From Oricola sp. (lineage in GTDB: Bacteria > Pseudomonadota > Alphaproteobacteria > Rhizobiales > Rhizobiaceae), in NCBI RefSeq assembly GCF_022763245.1, contig NZ_JALEGV010000041.1, positions 248,001 through 312,000 of the forward strand: a stretch of 64,000 bases of DNA, given 5' to 3'. Shown one piece after another: positions 34,852 through 43,383 of this stretch (its first letter is position 1; every line of letters begins with the position of its first letter). The position numbers and the translations under genes were made by a program. Below the pieces are notes generated by a model. It saw only the letters and a list, made by a program, of their open reading frames with translations. It had not been told where the DNA came from and made no database searches.

Positions 34852-34874
34852 GCCGGGCGCGCGCAGCGCCCGGC
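34852..34874 (+). terminator. Strong GC hairpin after the fasciclin gene
   Basis: GCCGGGCGC and GCGCCCGGC form a nine-base perfect stem around a five-base loop, starting 21 bases after the stop. No T tract follows, so it may be a factor-assisted terminator or an mRNA 3' stabiliser rather than a full intrinsic terminator. Confidence 0.45.
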
Positions 34875-34963
34875 CAGTCTCCCTCACGAAATCGTTCACA
34901 AGCGTGAAGTGCGGCCTTGCCCTGGTCCGCTTATATCCGGGACAAACCACGGAGGACTACGCT

Positions 34964-35458
34964 ATGAAGAGACGCAGTTTTCTGGCGCTCGGCGCCACGG
35001 CGGCCCTGACGGGCGGCGTCGCGGTCCGTGCCCTTGCAGCAGGTTCTGAGGAAGAGTTCGAAATCATGAAGACCGAAGAAGAATGGCGCAATCTGCTGAC
35101 CGAAGAGCAATTCGCGGTCATGCGCAAGGAGGCGACGGAGCGCGCCTTCACCAGCCCGCTGAACGAGGAGAAGCGCAAGGGCGTGTTCCATTGCGCGGCC
35201 TGCGATCTGGCGCTGTTTTCCTCGGAAGCGAAATTCGACAGCGGCACGGGCTGGCCGAGCTTCTTCGACACGCTGCCCGACGCGGTCGGCTACAAGCGGG
35301 ATTTCAAGCTGATCCTGCCGCGCACCGAAGAGCATTGCCGCCGCTGCGGCGGCCATCTCGGCCATGTCTTCAATGACGGTCCGAAGCCGACCGGCAAGCG
35401 CCATTGCATCAACGGCGTGGCGCTGGCGTTCAAGCCGGCGGAAGACCAGCCGGCCTGA
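34964..35458 (+). CDS. msrB: Peptide-methionine (R)-S-oxide reductase MsrB with Tat signal
   Basis: MsrB reduces methionine-R-sulfoxide in oxidised proteins. The 164-residue protein has an N-terminal twin-arginine signal (MKRRSFLALGATAALTGG, cleavage near AAG at about 25), so the enzyme should be exported folded to the periplasm. The catalytic domain has zinc ligands Cys77/Cys80 and Cys125/Cys128, the GTGWPSF motif and the catalytic Cys148 in RHCING. Most MsrB proteins are cytosolic. A GGAGGAC site precedes the ATG. It is convergent with yihA. Confidence 0.93.
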   Translation: MKRRSFLALGATAALTGGVAVRALAAGSEEEFEIMKTEEEWRNLLTEEQFAVMRKEATERAFTSPLNEEKRKGVFHCAACDLALFSSEAKFDSGTGWPSFFDTLPDAVGYKRDFKLILPRTEEHCRRCGGHLGHVFNDGPKPTGKRHCINGVALAFKPAEDQPA

Positions 35459-35464
35459 CCGGAG

Positions 35465-36130
35465 TTACGATTGCGCGGCGGCGAGCATCGCCGCGCGCAA
35501 TTCCTCCACACCGACATTCTTTTCAGACGACGTCGCCAGCACGTCCGGATAGGCCGCCGGCCGCTTGCGGACGCGCTCTGCGGTATCGGCCAGCACGCGC
35601 GGCACGCCGGCTTCCTTGATCTTGTCGATCTTGGTGAGCACGACCTGGTAGGACACGGCCGCCTTGTCGAGCAGGTCCATGACCTCCTCGTCGTTCTTCT
35701 TCACGCCGTGGCGCGCGTCGATCAGCAGATAGACCCGCTTCAGCGTCACGCGGCCCCGCAGATACGAGAAGATCAGCTTCGTCCAGTTGTCGACTGTGGA
35801 TTTCGGGGCCTTGGCGAAACCGTAGCCCGGCATGTCGACTATGGCGAGCGGCGGCAGGTCGTCGACCGAACCGGCATAGCCGCTCGGCACGAAGAAGTTC
35901 AGTTCCTGCGTGCGGCCCGGCGTGTTGGACGTGCGTGCCAGCCCCTTCTTGGCGACGACGGCGTTGATCAGCGAGGACTTGCCGACATTCGACCGGCCGG
36001 CGAACGCCACCTCGGGCGGTCCTTCCGGCGGCAGGAATTTCATCGAGGGCACGCCCCGGATGAAATCCCATTGCAGCGGGAAGTCCTGCAGGGGCGCCTC
36101 CGGTGCGCCGTCTTGGATGTCGTCGCTCAT
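35465..36130 (-). CDS. engB: Ribosome biogenesis GTPase YihA/YsxC (EngB)
   Basis: EngB is a small GTPase needed for late assembly of the large ribosomal subunit. The 221-residue protein has the P loop [15 protein letters not shown], switch G2 [12 protein letters not shown]3 VDMPGYGFA and G4 LTKIDKI. The start at 36130 (MSDDIQDG) was chosen because the frame upstream lies inside yidC. It follows yidC after ten bases, a normal arrangement in alphaproteobacteria. Confidence 0.96.
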   Translation of the reverse strand: MSDDIQDGAPEAPLQDFPLQWDFIRGVPSMKFLPPEGPPEVAFAGRSNVGKSSLINAVVAKKGLARTSNTPGRTQELNFFVPSGYAGSVDDLPPLAIVDMPGYGFAKAPKSTVDNWTKLIFSYLRGRVTLKRVYLLIDARHGVKKNDEEVMDLLDKAAVSYQVVLTKIDKIKEAGVPRVLADTAERVRKRPAAYPDVLATSSEKNVGVEELRAAMLAAAQS

Positions 36131-36140
36131 GGCCGGCCCG

Positions 36141-37952
36141 CTACTTCGTCGCGCCGGCCTTTTTCTTCGCGCCGCCGAACAGGCCACGCAAATTGTCCCA
36201 CAACTCGATCTTGGCGCCGTTGCGCTTCATGATGACGCCCTGCTGGATGATCGACAGCGTGTTGTTCCACGCCCAGTAGATCACCAGCCCGGCCGGGAAG
36301 CTCGCCAGCATGAACATGAAGATCAGCGGCATCCAGTTGAAGATCATCGCCTGGGTCGGATCGGGCGGCGTGGGGTTCATGCGCATCTGCAGGAACATCG
36401 TCAGGCCCATGATCAGCGGCCACACGCCGATGGCGATGAAGGTGCCGATGACCGGAACCGAAGCCGGGTCGTAGGGCAGCAGCCCGAACAGGTTGAAGAC
36501 ATGCGAGGGATCGGGCGCCGACAGGTCCTGGATCCAGCCGAAGAACGGCGCGTGACGCATCTCGATCGTGACGTAGAGCACCTTGTAGAGCGCGAAGAAG
36601 ACCGGGATCTGGATCAGCATCGGCCAGCAGCCGGCGACCGGATTGATCTTCTCCTCGCGATAGAGCTCCATCATCGCTTTCTGCATCTTCTCGCGGTCGT
36701 CGCCGAACTTCTCCTTCAGCTCCTGCATCTTCGGCTGCACGACCTTCATGCGGGCCATCGAGGCGTAGGACATGTTGGCGAGCGGGAAGAACACCGCCTT
36801 GACGATCACGGTGGTGATCAGGATGGCGACGCCGAAATTGCCGAACAGGTGGAACAGGAAGTCGAGCAGCTTGAACATCGGCTGGGTGATGAACCAGAAC
36901 CATCCCCAGTCGATCATCTTCTCGAAGAGGCGGATGTTGTATTTTTCCTTGTAGGCGTCGAGCTGGCTCGACACCTTGGCGCCGGCGAAGAACAGGTTGT
37001 CGAACTGGATCGTCGCGCCCGGTTCGACCGTCGTGGATTCCGTCAGGAAGTCCGACTGGTAGCGCGCGCGGCCGTCGGAGAAATAGGAATAGCGCGGCTG
37101 GAAGCTCTCGCCGCCGACCGGAATGAGCGCGGTCGCCCAGTATTTGTCGGTGATGCCGAGCCAGCCGTCGGTGGACGTGCCGGGCACGAGCTGGCCTTCT
37201 TCCTCGATCTTGTTGAACTTGCGCTCGGTCAGCCCCTCGGTGCCGGTCACGCCGATCATGCCTTCGTGCAGCACGTAGATCGGCCGTTTCTCGGGCTTGG
37301 AATAGCGCGTGATGCGGCCGTATTCCTGCACGGCGACCGCGCCTTCGGACGTGTTCTCGATGCTGTCCTTGATCTCGAACATGTAGTGGTCGTCGATCGA
37401 GATCGTGCGGGTGAAGACAAGCCCGTTCGGCGCCTCGTAGGTGAGTTCCACCGGCGATGACGGCGACAGCGTCGCGTCGCCGGACGCCTGCCAGACCGTG
37501 TCGGACTGCGGCGCGCCGTCGAATCCGACATAGCCGAACTCGCCGATATAGCCGTCCGGCTGCGTCGACGGTTCGAGCAGCGTGACGATGTCAGAATCCT
37601 TCTCGATCGTCTCGCGATATTCCTTCAGCTTCAGGTCGTCGAACCGCGCGCCGCGCAGGTTGATCGAACCGGACAGCGTCGGCGTGTCGATGGTGATGCG
37701 GCCGGCTTCCTCGGCGGCTTCGGCCACGGTGGCCGGCGCGGCGGCTTCACCGCCGATCGTCGATTGCGGAATGGAGCCGTCGGCGGATGCGGCCGGCGTC
37801 TGGGCGGCGGTCTCGGCCGGCTGCTGCGCCTGCTGCTCGAGTTGCGCCTGTTTCTCGGCCTCCAGCTTCGGCCCCATGTAGAAGATTTGCCAGGTTGCCA
37901 GGATCGCGACCGAGAGAATGATCGTGATGAACAGGTTGCGGTTGTTTTCCAT
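36141..37952 (-). CDS. yidC: Membrane protein insertase YidC
   Basis: YidC inserts proteins into the inner membrane alone or with SecYEG. The 603-residue protein has the Gram-negative layout: an N-terminal membrane anchor (about residues 5-22, [12 protein letters not shown]), a Gln/Ala-rich stretch (residues 35-75) and a large periplasmic beta domain (about 80-340). The conserved C-terminal five-helix core follows, with the [22 protein letters not shown] loop and [18 protein letters not shown] coiled coil. It is 19 bases downstream of rnpA, in the order rpmH-rnpA-yidC-engB. Confidence 0.97.
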   Translation of the reverse strand: MENNRNLFITIILSVAILATWQIFYMGPKLEAEKQAQLEQQAQQPAETAAQTPAASADGSIPQSTIGGEAAAPATVAEAAEEAGRITIDTPTLSGSINLRGARFDDLKLKEYRETIEKDSDIVTLLEPSTQPDGYIGEFGYVGFDGAPQSDTVWQASGDATLSPSSPVELTYEAPNGLVFTRTISIDDHYMFEIKDSIENTSEGAVAVQEYGRITRYSKPEKRPIYVLHEGMIGVTGTEGLTERKFNKIEEEGQLVPGTSTDGWLGITDKYWATALIPVGGESFQPRYSYFSDGRARYQSDFLTESTTVEPGATIQFDNLFFAGAKVSSQLDAYKEKYNIRLFEKMIDWGWFWFITQPMFKLLDFLFHLFGNFGVAILITTVIVKAVFFPLANMSYASMARMKVVQPKMQELKEKFGDDREKMQKAMMELYREEKINPVAGCWPMLIQIPVFFALYKVLYVTIEMRHAPFFGWIQDLSAPDPSHVFNLFGLLPYDPASVPVIGTFIAIGVWPLIMGLTMFLQMRMNPTPPDPTQAMIFNWMPLIFMFMLASFPAGLVIYWAWNNTLSIIQQGVIMKRNGAKIELWDNLRGLFGGAKKKAGATK

Positions 37953-37971
37953 CGTGGGGTGTCCGGTCCTC

Positions 37972-38376
37972 TCAGGCGCCTTCCCGGTGGCGCTGCAATT
38001 TCCTGTTGGCCTGCGCGAATGCGGATGAGACATCGGCGCATAGGGCATCGAACGGCGCGCGCAGCGCCTTCGGCGTCGAAACGATCACATAGTCATTTCC
38101 GATCGCCATGTCACCCGCGCCACAAAGGCGAACTGCTTCGCGCAGCCGCCTCTTGATGCGGTTGCGCTTGACGGCATTGCCATTCTTCTTGGAGACGGTC
38201 AGGCCGAGACGCGGCATATCGTCGTCGCGGCGGTGCTGTGCTTCCACAAGCACAAAAGCGCCGCGAACTTTCGTTCCGCGGCGCACGGCCAGAAATTCGG
38301 AGCGTTTGCGCAAAACGCCATACGGTCCGGCGACAGGCTGATCGGTTCGTCCGGCGTGTGTTGCCGGTCCGTTCAT
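37972..38376 (-). CDS. rnpA: Ribonuclease P protein component
   Basis: RnpA is the protein subunit of RNase P, which matures tRNA 5' ends. The 134-residue protein has the family N-terminal LRKRSEFLAVRRGTKVRG, the signature RNRIKRRLREAVRL and a YVIVSTPKAL strand. It lies 23 bases after rpmH and is cotranscribed with it. The first 20 residues before the conserved core are not conserved, so the exact start is a little uncertain. Confidence 0.95.
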   Translation of the reverse strand: MNGPATHAGRTDQPVAGPYGVLRKRSEFLAVRRGTKVRGAFVLVEAQHRRDDDMPRLGLTVSKKNGNAVKRNRIKRRLREAVRLCGAGDMAIGNDYVIVSTPKALRAPFDALCADVSSAFAQANRKLQRHREGA

Positions 38377-38399
38377 CGTTCAGCGTCGCGGAAAACCGA

Positions 38400-38534
38400 T
38401 CAGGCCGACAGGCGCTTGCGGCCGCGCGCACGGCGGGCGGCGAGCACTTTGCGGCCGCCGGTGGTTGCCATGCGGGAACGGAAACCATGACGGCGCTTGC
38501 GGACCAGTTTGGACGGCTGGTAGGTGCGTTTCAT
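38400..38534 (-). CDS. rpmH: 50S ribosomal protein L34
   Basis: The 44-residue, very basic protein matches bacterial L34 along its whole length: [20 protein letters not shown] at the start, then [20 protein letters not shown]. It opens the rpmH-rnpA-yidC-engB operon. A clear sigma70-type promoter lies upstream at 38650-38678, leaving a leader of about 110 bases. Confidence 0.98.
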   Translation of the reverse strand: MKRTYQPSKLVRKRRHGFRSRMATTGGRKVLAARRARGRKRLSA

Positions 38535-38649
38535 TGTCTTCTCCGCCGATGAAGGCGGCCCTTGTCTTCGTGCTATTCGGTTGGGAGCCGGGTCTCCTGG
38601 CGAGGCGCAACACAAATACGCCGCCGGAGACGCGCCCGAGCGTTGCGCG

Positions 38650-38678
38650 CTTATGGTTCAAAGCACGCGTCGAGTCAA
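38650..38678 (-). promoter_or_regulatory. Sigma70-type promoter of rpmH
   Basis: On the minus strand TTGACT (-35, 38678-38673) and CATAAG (-10, 38655-38650) are separated by 17 bases, with transcription expected to start near 38643. It is the best consensus-like promoter in the window and sits correctly ahead of the highly expressed rpmH operon. Confidence 0.7.
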
Positions 38679-38826
38679 TGCCCGCATTCGCCCGCTTTCG
38701 CGCGTCGGTGGTGGTCGCTCACGCGCCCGTGAGCCAGGCGTCAGAGGCGATCACGCTTCCTCGCATCAATGGTTTGTGAATTGTTCTTGATCGGCCGGAC
38801 CGCCAAATGCGAGCCAACAGCGGTGC

Positions 38827-39621
38827 ATGAAACCGCAAAACCGTTCTAAGAAGGATCATGCCGTGACAGACGAGGCGATGGATATGGCGGAACCGCGAAC
38901 GCCGGCAAGGCGCGCCGGCGCCTGGAAACGTTACGCCCCCCTGGCGGTGATCGCCCTGGGGCTGGCCTTCGCCTATGCGATGGGCTGGCAGCGCTATCTG
39001 TCGCTCGACTTCCTGGCGGAAAGCCGCGAAAGCCTGCTCGGTTTCGTCGATGCCAATTACGCGCTCGCCCTCGCCGGCTTCACCGCGATCTATGCGCTCG
39101 CCGTCGCCTTCTCCTTCCCGGCGGCCTCCGTCCTCACCGTCTTTTCGGGCTTCCTCTTCGGCTGGTTCGTCGGCGGCGTGCTGGTCGCCTTTGCGGCGAC
39201 GACGGGTGCGACGGCCTTGTTCCTCGCTGCGCGCAGCGCCTTTGGCGACTTCCTGCGCGATCGCGTCGGCGGACGGGTGAAGCGGCTTGCAGACGGCTTC
39301 GAGAAGGACGCCTTCTCCTACCTTCTCGTCTTGCGCCTCGCGCCGATCTTCCCCTTCTTCGTGATCAACATCGCGCCGGCCTTCTTCAACGTGTCGCTGC
39401 GCGCCTATGTCGCTGCCACCTTTCTCGGAATCATGCCCGGCACCTTCGCCTACACCTATCTAGGCCAGGGCCTGGACAGCGTGCTCGTCTCGGCGCGCGA
39501 GGCCGGCACGCAGGTCGCGCTCTCCGACCTGGTGACGCCGCAGATCACCATCGCCTTCCTGGCGCTCGCCGTCATCGCGGCGGTCCCGACGGTGATCCGG
39601 CGCCTGCGCGCCGGTCGCTGA
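38827..39621 (+). CDS. TVP38/TMEM64 (DedA-like) membrane protein
   Basis: The 264-residue protein has about six hydrophobic segments and the TVP38/SNARE-associated motif FSFPAASVLTVFSGFLFGWFVGG. A conserved central loop with RLAPIFPFFVINIAPAFF is followed by a GIMPGTFAYTYLG segment. Members are DedA-like membrane proteins of uncertain function, thought to act in lipid or membrane homeostasis. Start codons at 38827 and further down (a Met near residue 18) are possible. It is followed after 37 bases by a pyridine nucleotide-disulfide oxidoreductase, a frequent neighbour. Confidence 0.88.
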   Translation: MKPQNRSKKDHAVTDEAMDMAEPRTPARRAGAWKRYAPLAVIALGLAFAYAMGWQRYLSLDFLAESRESLLGFVDANYALALAGFTAIYALAVAFSFPAASVLTVFSGFLFGWFVGGVLVAFAATTGATALFLAARSAFGDFLRDRVGGRVKRLADGFEKDAFSYLLVLRLAPIFPFFVINIAPAFFNVSLRAYVAATFLGIMPGTFAYTYLGQGLDSVLVSAREAGTQVALSDLVTPQITIAFLALAVIAAVPTVIRRLRAGR

Positions 39622-39658
39622 GAACCACATCAGCAGACAAGGACAAGGAAACGCTGCC

Positions 39659-41086
39659 ATGCCGGAACTGCTCACACCCGACATCTGCGTGATCGGCGGC
39701 GGCTCGGGCGGCCTGACGGTCGCCGCGGCCGCGGCCGCCTTCGGCGTGCCGGTCGTGCTCGTCGAGGGCGGCAAGATGGGCGGCGACTGCCTCAACTATG
39801 GCTGCGTCCCCTCCAAGGCCATGATCGCCGCCGGCAAGGCGGCCGAGACCATGCGCCAGGCCGGCAAGTTCGGTATCGCGCCGGTCGAGCCGCAGGTCGA
39901 TTTCGCCGGCGTGCAAGACCATGTCCGCGACGTGATCGCCTCGATCGCGCCGCACGACTCCGTCGAGCGGTTCACCGGGCTCGGCGTGCGCGTCATCGAG
40001 GACTACGGCCGCTTCACCGATGGCGAAACGTTCCTCGCCGGCGATTTCGAGATCCGGCCGCGCCGTTTCGTCATCGCGACGGGCTCTTCGCCCTTCGTCC
40101 CGCCTATCCCGGGCCTCGACACGGTGCCCTTTCTCACCAACGAGACGATCTTCGACAACACGACGGCACCGGACCACCTGATCATCATCGGCGGCGGTCC
40201 GATCGGCATGGAACTGGCGCAGGCGCATCGCCGCCTCGGCGCGCAGGTCACCGTCATCGAGGGGCTGAAGGCGCTCGGCAAGGACGACCCGGAACTGACG
40301 GCGATCGTCTTGGAGCGGTTGCGTGGCGAGGGGATCGTCATCCATGAGGGTGCCAAGGTCACCAGCGTCGCGCCGGACGGCGAGAGCGGCATCGTTGTGC
40401 GCTACGAGACCGGGGCGGGTGCCGAAGAGGTGTCCGGCTCGCATCTGCTGGTCGCGACCGGTCGCGCGCCCAACGTGGAACGGCTCGATCTCGACAAGGC
40501 GGGCGTGAAACTGGAGCGCCGCGCTGTCGCGGTCGACGCTGCCCTGCGCACCTCCAACCGCCGCATCTACGCGATCGGCGACGTTACCGGCGGGCTGCAA
40601 TTCACCCATGTGGCCGGCTATCACGCCGCGCTGGTCGTGCAGTCGATCCTGTTTCGCGTTCCCGGCAAGGAGAACCGCGACATCATTCCCTGGGCGACCT
40701 ACACCGATCCCGAACTGGCCCAGGTCGGCCTGAGCGAAGAGGCCGCGCGCGAGCGCCATGGCGACGTCAAGGTGTTCCGCTGGCCCTATGCCGACAATGA
40801 CCGCGCCCGCGCCGAGCGCAAGACCGACGGCCTGGTCAAGCTCGTCACCGACAGGAAGGGCCGCGTTCTCGGAGCGGGCATCGCGGGCGCCGGCGCCGGC
40901 GAGATGATCAACCTCTTCGCGCTCGCCGTGGCCCGGAAGATGAAGGCCTCCGACATTCGAAGCTACATCCCGCCCTATCCGACCATGGCGGAGATGGCCA
41001 AGCGTGCGGCGACCGCCTATTCCGCGCCGGCAACGCAAAATCCGTGGGTGCGCCGCCTTGTCGTCTTTTTGCGCGCCTTCGGATAG
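39659..41086 (+). CDS. Pyridine nucleotide-disulfide oxidoreductase (mercuric-reductase-like)
   Basis: The 475-residue FAD enzyme belongs to the class I disulfide reductase group. It has the FAD-binding GGGSGGLTVA at residues 13-22 and the redox-active GGDCLNYGCVPSK with Cys44 and Cys49. The NAD(P)-binding IIIGGGPIGMELAQAHRRLG and the C-terminal FAD/dimer interface also match. The C-terminal vicinal cysteines of true MerA are absent, and there are no mer genes, so it is not a proven mercuric reductase. It lies 37 bases downstream of the TVP38 gene. Confidence 0.9.
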   Translation: MPELLTPDICVIGGGSGGLTVAAAAAAFGVPVVLVEGGKMGGDCLNYGCVPSKAMIAAGKAAETMRQAGKFGIAPVEPQVDFAGVQDHVRDVIASIAPHDSVERFTGLGVRVIEDYGRFTDGETFLAGDFEIRPRRFVIATGSSPFVPPIPGLDTVPFLTNETIFDNTTAPDHLIIIGGGPIGMELAQAHRRLGAQVTVIEGLKALGKDDPELTAIVLERLRGEGIVIHEGAKVTSVAPDGESGIVVRYETGAGAEEVSGSHLLVATGRAPNVERLDLDKAGVKLERRAVAVDAALRTSNRRIYAIGDVTGGLQFTHVAGYHAALVVQSILFRVPGKENRDIIPWATYTDPELAQVGLSEEAARERHGDVKVFRWPYADNDRARAERKTDGLVKLVTDRKGRVLGAGIAGAGAGEMINLFALAVARKMKASDIRSYIPPYPTMAEMAKRAATAYSAPATQNPWVRRLVVFLRAFG

Positions 41087-41113
41087 GATGCGAAACGCAA
41101 GGAGGTGCGGAAC

Positions 41114-42604
41114 ATGACGCAGACCGACAAGCCGGTTCCGCGCAAGGCGGCAGGCCTCAATGCCGGCCGCCGCCTGTCGACGAAGATCCTGCTCCTGACG
41201 ATCCTCTTCGTGATGATCGCGGAAGTGCTGATCTTCGTGCCGTCGGTCGCCAATTTCCGTATGACGTGGCTCGCCGGCAAGGTGAACACCGCATCCGCCG
41301 CTGCCGTGCTCGTCGCCTCCGACGCCGAGCTGGAATTGCCGCTCAAGGCGCAGGACGACGTGCTGATGGCCACCGGCGCCATGGCGATCGCGCTGCGGCT
41401 CGGCGAGCGCTCCCGCTTCATCCGCCTGAGCGAGGAGGTGCCGCCGATCCACGACCAGGTCAACGTCGCCGAATTCAGCCCCATTTCGGCGATCCGCGAC
41501 GCCTTCGACACGATGCTGTTCGGCGGCGACCGCTATCTCCGCGTCTACGGGCCGATCGGCGACAGCGACAATTCCATTGAACTGGTCCTGCCGGACGCGC
41601 CGCTGCGCGCCGCCATGCTGATCTATGCGCGCAATGTCGCGATCCTGTCTCTGATCATCTCTTTGATCACGGCGACCCTCGTCTTCATGGCGATCAACCG
41701 CATCGCGATCCGCCCGATCCGCCGGATGACGCGCTCCATGCTCACCTTCTCCATGGCGCCGGAAAGCCCCGACGCGATCATCGCGCCTTCCGCGCGCAAC
41801 GACGAACTCGGCATTGCAGAGCGCGAGCTCGCCGCCATGCAGGGGCAGTTGCAGGAGACGCTGAAGAGCCAGAAGCGGCTTGCCGATCTCGGCCTGGCCG
41901 TCTCGAAGATCAACCACGACATGCGCAACATCCTTGCATCCGCGCAGTTGATGTCCGACCGCTTGTCGGCGGTCAGCGACCCGGCCGTGCAGCGCTTCGC
42001 GCCGAAACTCGTGCGCACGCTCGACCGGGCTGTCTCCTATTCCGAGAACGTGCTGTCTTACGGGCGCGCGGGCGAGGCGGCGCCGACGCGGCGGCGCGTC
42101 AAGCTTGCGCCGATCGTCGCCGACGTGGAGGAACTGCTTGGCATCGACCCTGCCTCCGGCATCGAGTTCTCAGCCGCCATTCCCGACGATTTCGAGCTCG
42201 ACGCCGATAGCGAGCAACTGTTTCGCGTGATGATGAACCTGTGCCGCAACGCGGTCGAGGCGATGCGCGCCGACAAGGACCCGGCCACGGTCAAGCGCCT
42301 GTCGGTCTCAGCGGCGCGCATGGGAACGACGGTGCTAATCGGCATCGAGGACACCGGCCCCGGCCTGCCCGCCAAGGCCCGCGAAAACCTGTTCTCCGCG
42401 TTCAAGGGCTCGGCGCGCGCTGGCGGCACCGGGCTGGGGCTTGCCATTGCGCATGAGCTGGTGCGCGCCCATGGCGGCACGCTGGAACTGCGCGACGACC
42501 GGGCCGTCGGCGCACATTTCGAAATCAGGCTTCCCGACGCCCCGGTTTCGCTCGAACACGAACGCCGCCGCCGCACACGCGACGCCTCCGGCGCATCGGC
42601 CTAG
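41114..42604 (+). CDS. Membrane sensor histidine kinase
   Basis: The 496-residue protein has an N-terminal membrane helix (about 25-45), a periplasmic domain (about 50-175), a second membrane helix (about 178-200) and a HAMP-like linker. The dimerisation/phosphoacceptor helix is AVSKINHDMRNILASAQLM, with histidine in NHDMRN. The HATPase domain has NLCRNAVEAM (N box), GIEDTGPGLP (G1) and GTGLGLAIAHELV (G2). No response regulator is adjacent, so it is an orphan kinase. The ATG at 41114 follows AAGGAGG at proper spacing; a GTG at 41105 is less likely. Confidence 0.92.
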   Translation: MTQTDKPVPRKAAGLNAGRRLSTKILLLTILFVMIAEVLIFVPSVANFRMTWLAGKVNTASAAAVLVASDAELELPLKAQDDVLMATGAMAIALRLGERSRFIRLSEEVPPIHDQVNVAEFSPISAIRDAFDTMLFGGDRYLRVYGPIGDSDNSIELVLPDAPLRAAMLIYARNVAILSLIISLITATLVFMAINRIAIRPIRRMTRSMLTFSMAPESPDAIIAPSARNDELGIAERELAAMQGQLQETLKSQKRLADLGLAVSKINHDMRNILASAQLMSDRLSAVSDPAVQRFAPKLVRTLDRAVSYSENVLSYGRAGEAAPTRRRVKLAPIVADVEELLGIDPASGIEFSAAIPDDFELDADSEQLFRVMMNLCRNAVEAMRADKDPATVKRLSVSAARMGTTVLIGIEDTGPGLPAKARENLFSAFKGSARAGGTGLGLAIAHELVRAHGGTLELRDDRAVGAHFEIRLPDAPVSLEHERRRRTRDASGASA

Positions 42605-42733
42605 AACCGGCGATGCGGCCGCTGCGCGCCTATCTTCATTTTTCCGGTGAAAACGGCTTGAATTCCGCATCGCAACGGACTAGGAAGCCGCTTCGACGCA
42701 TCGGACGGCACCTGTCCCGTCCCCGTCACCTGC

Positions 42734-42810
42734 GCGCCCGTAGCTCAGCTGGATAGAGCACCAGACTACGAATCTGGGGGTCAGAGGTTCGAATCCTTTC
42801 GGGCGCGCCA
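42734..42810 (+). tRNA. tRNA-Arg (anticodon ACG)
   Basis: The 77-base cloverleaf has acceptor arms GCGCCCG and CGGGCGC, a D arm with AGCTCAGCTGGATAGAGC, and an anticodon stem CCAGA/TCTGG around CT-ACG-AA. A variable loop, a T arm with GGTTCGAATCC and an encoded CCA follow. Anticodon ACG (modified to ICG) reads CGU, CGC and CGA. A weak promoter (TTGAAT, 17 bases, TAGGAA) lies about 70 bases upstream. I see no second copy of its 3' end that would suggest an integration site. Confidence 0.97.
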
Positions 42811-42885
42811 TTCTTTCAAACGACATGACTGATCGACCGGACGCAGGCTTTGCCAGCGCATTCACGTCATGAATTGGGCTGCGGC

Positions 42886-43266
42886 TCAGGCCGGCAGGTG
42901 GGCGAAGGCGATCCAGGCGATGGCCACATAGGTCATCTGGTGGGCGAACTGGTCGAGGCCGTGCAGCAGCCAGTAGCGCTTCGGATTGTGCTTGGTGTCG
43001 GTGCGCAGCGTGATCCGGTCCTTGGCGTAGTCGATGGCGTAGTGGACGACGGCCTCGCCGACCATGATCGCGGCGACGGTCGCCGCGCCGATGCCGCATG
43101 CGATCAGCACAATGCCGCTGCCGAGCGCATGCAGCCCCGCATGGGCGTATCCGCCGGGCGCGTCCAGGCGGCCCTTGGCGCTCAGCATCCATTTCGGCTG
43201 AAAGACGTAGTCCGCCAGGAAGTGCTTCAAAAGCAAGCCTGCGAACATCGCGAAAACGAGCGGCAT
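42886..43266 (-). CDS. DUF3307 membrane protein
   Basis: The 126-residue integral membrane protein matches DUF3307: FLADYVFQPKWML near the N-terminus, GYAHAGLHALGS in the middle and an HGLDQFAHQMTYVAIAW C-terminal segment, with three or four hydrophobic spans. Its function is unknown. The ATG at 43266 follows AGGATCCGC, a good ribosome binding site; the longer frame from 43326 adds a charged stretch. It lies downstream of the tRNA and convergent to it. Confidence 0.85.
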   Translation of the reverse strand: MPLVFAMFAGLLLKHFLADYVFQPKWMLSAKGRLDAPGGYAHAGLHALGSGIVLIACGIGAATVAAIMVGEAVVHYAIDYAKDRITLRTDTKHNPKRYWLLHGLDQFAHQMTYVAIAWIAFAHLPA

Positions 43267-43383
43267 GCGGATCCTGTGACCCCCCGTGAGCGGCTGCGCC
43301 GCGTTATCCCCGAAAACCAGTTCCATTCATAAGGGCAAGACTCGTCTGTGCGCAATCGCACAGACTGCGCGGAACGTCGCGTG

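Noticed and set aside
39659-41086. Mercuric reductase
   Set aside because: The active-site CLNYGC motif is shared by the family, but the C-terminal cysteine pair of MerA is missing and no mer genes are nearby.
39572-41917. 781-codon open frame on the minus strand
   Set aside because: It lies antisense to the TVP38, oxidoreductase and histidine-kinase genes, all with clear motifs. Its composition (Arg, Asp, Gly, His) is that of an antisense shadow in GC-rich DNA.
42734-42810. tRNA-Arg as an integration site
   Set aside because: I found no integrase gene and no second copy of the tRNA 3' end in the window; flanking genes are ordinary chromosomal ones.
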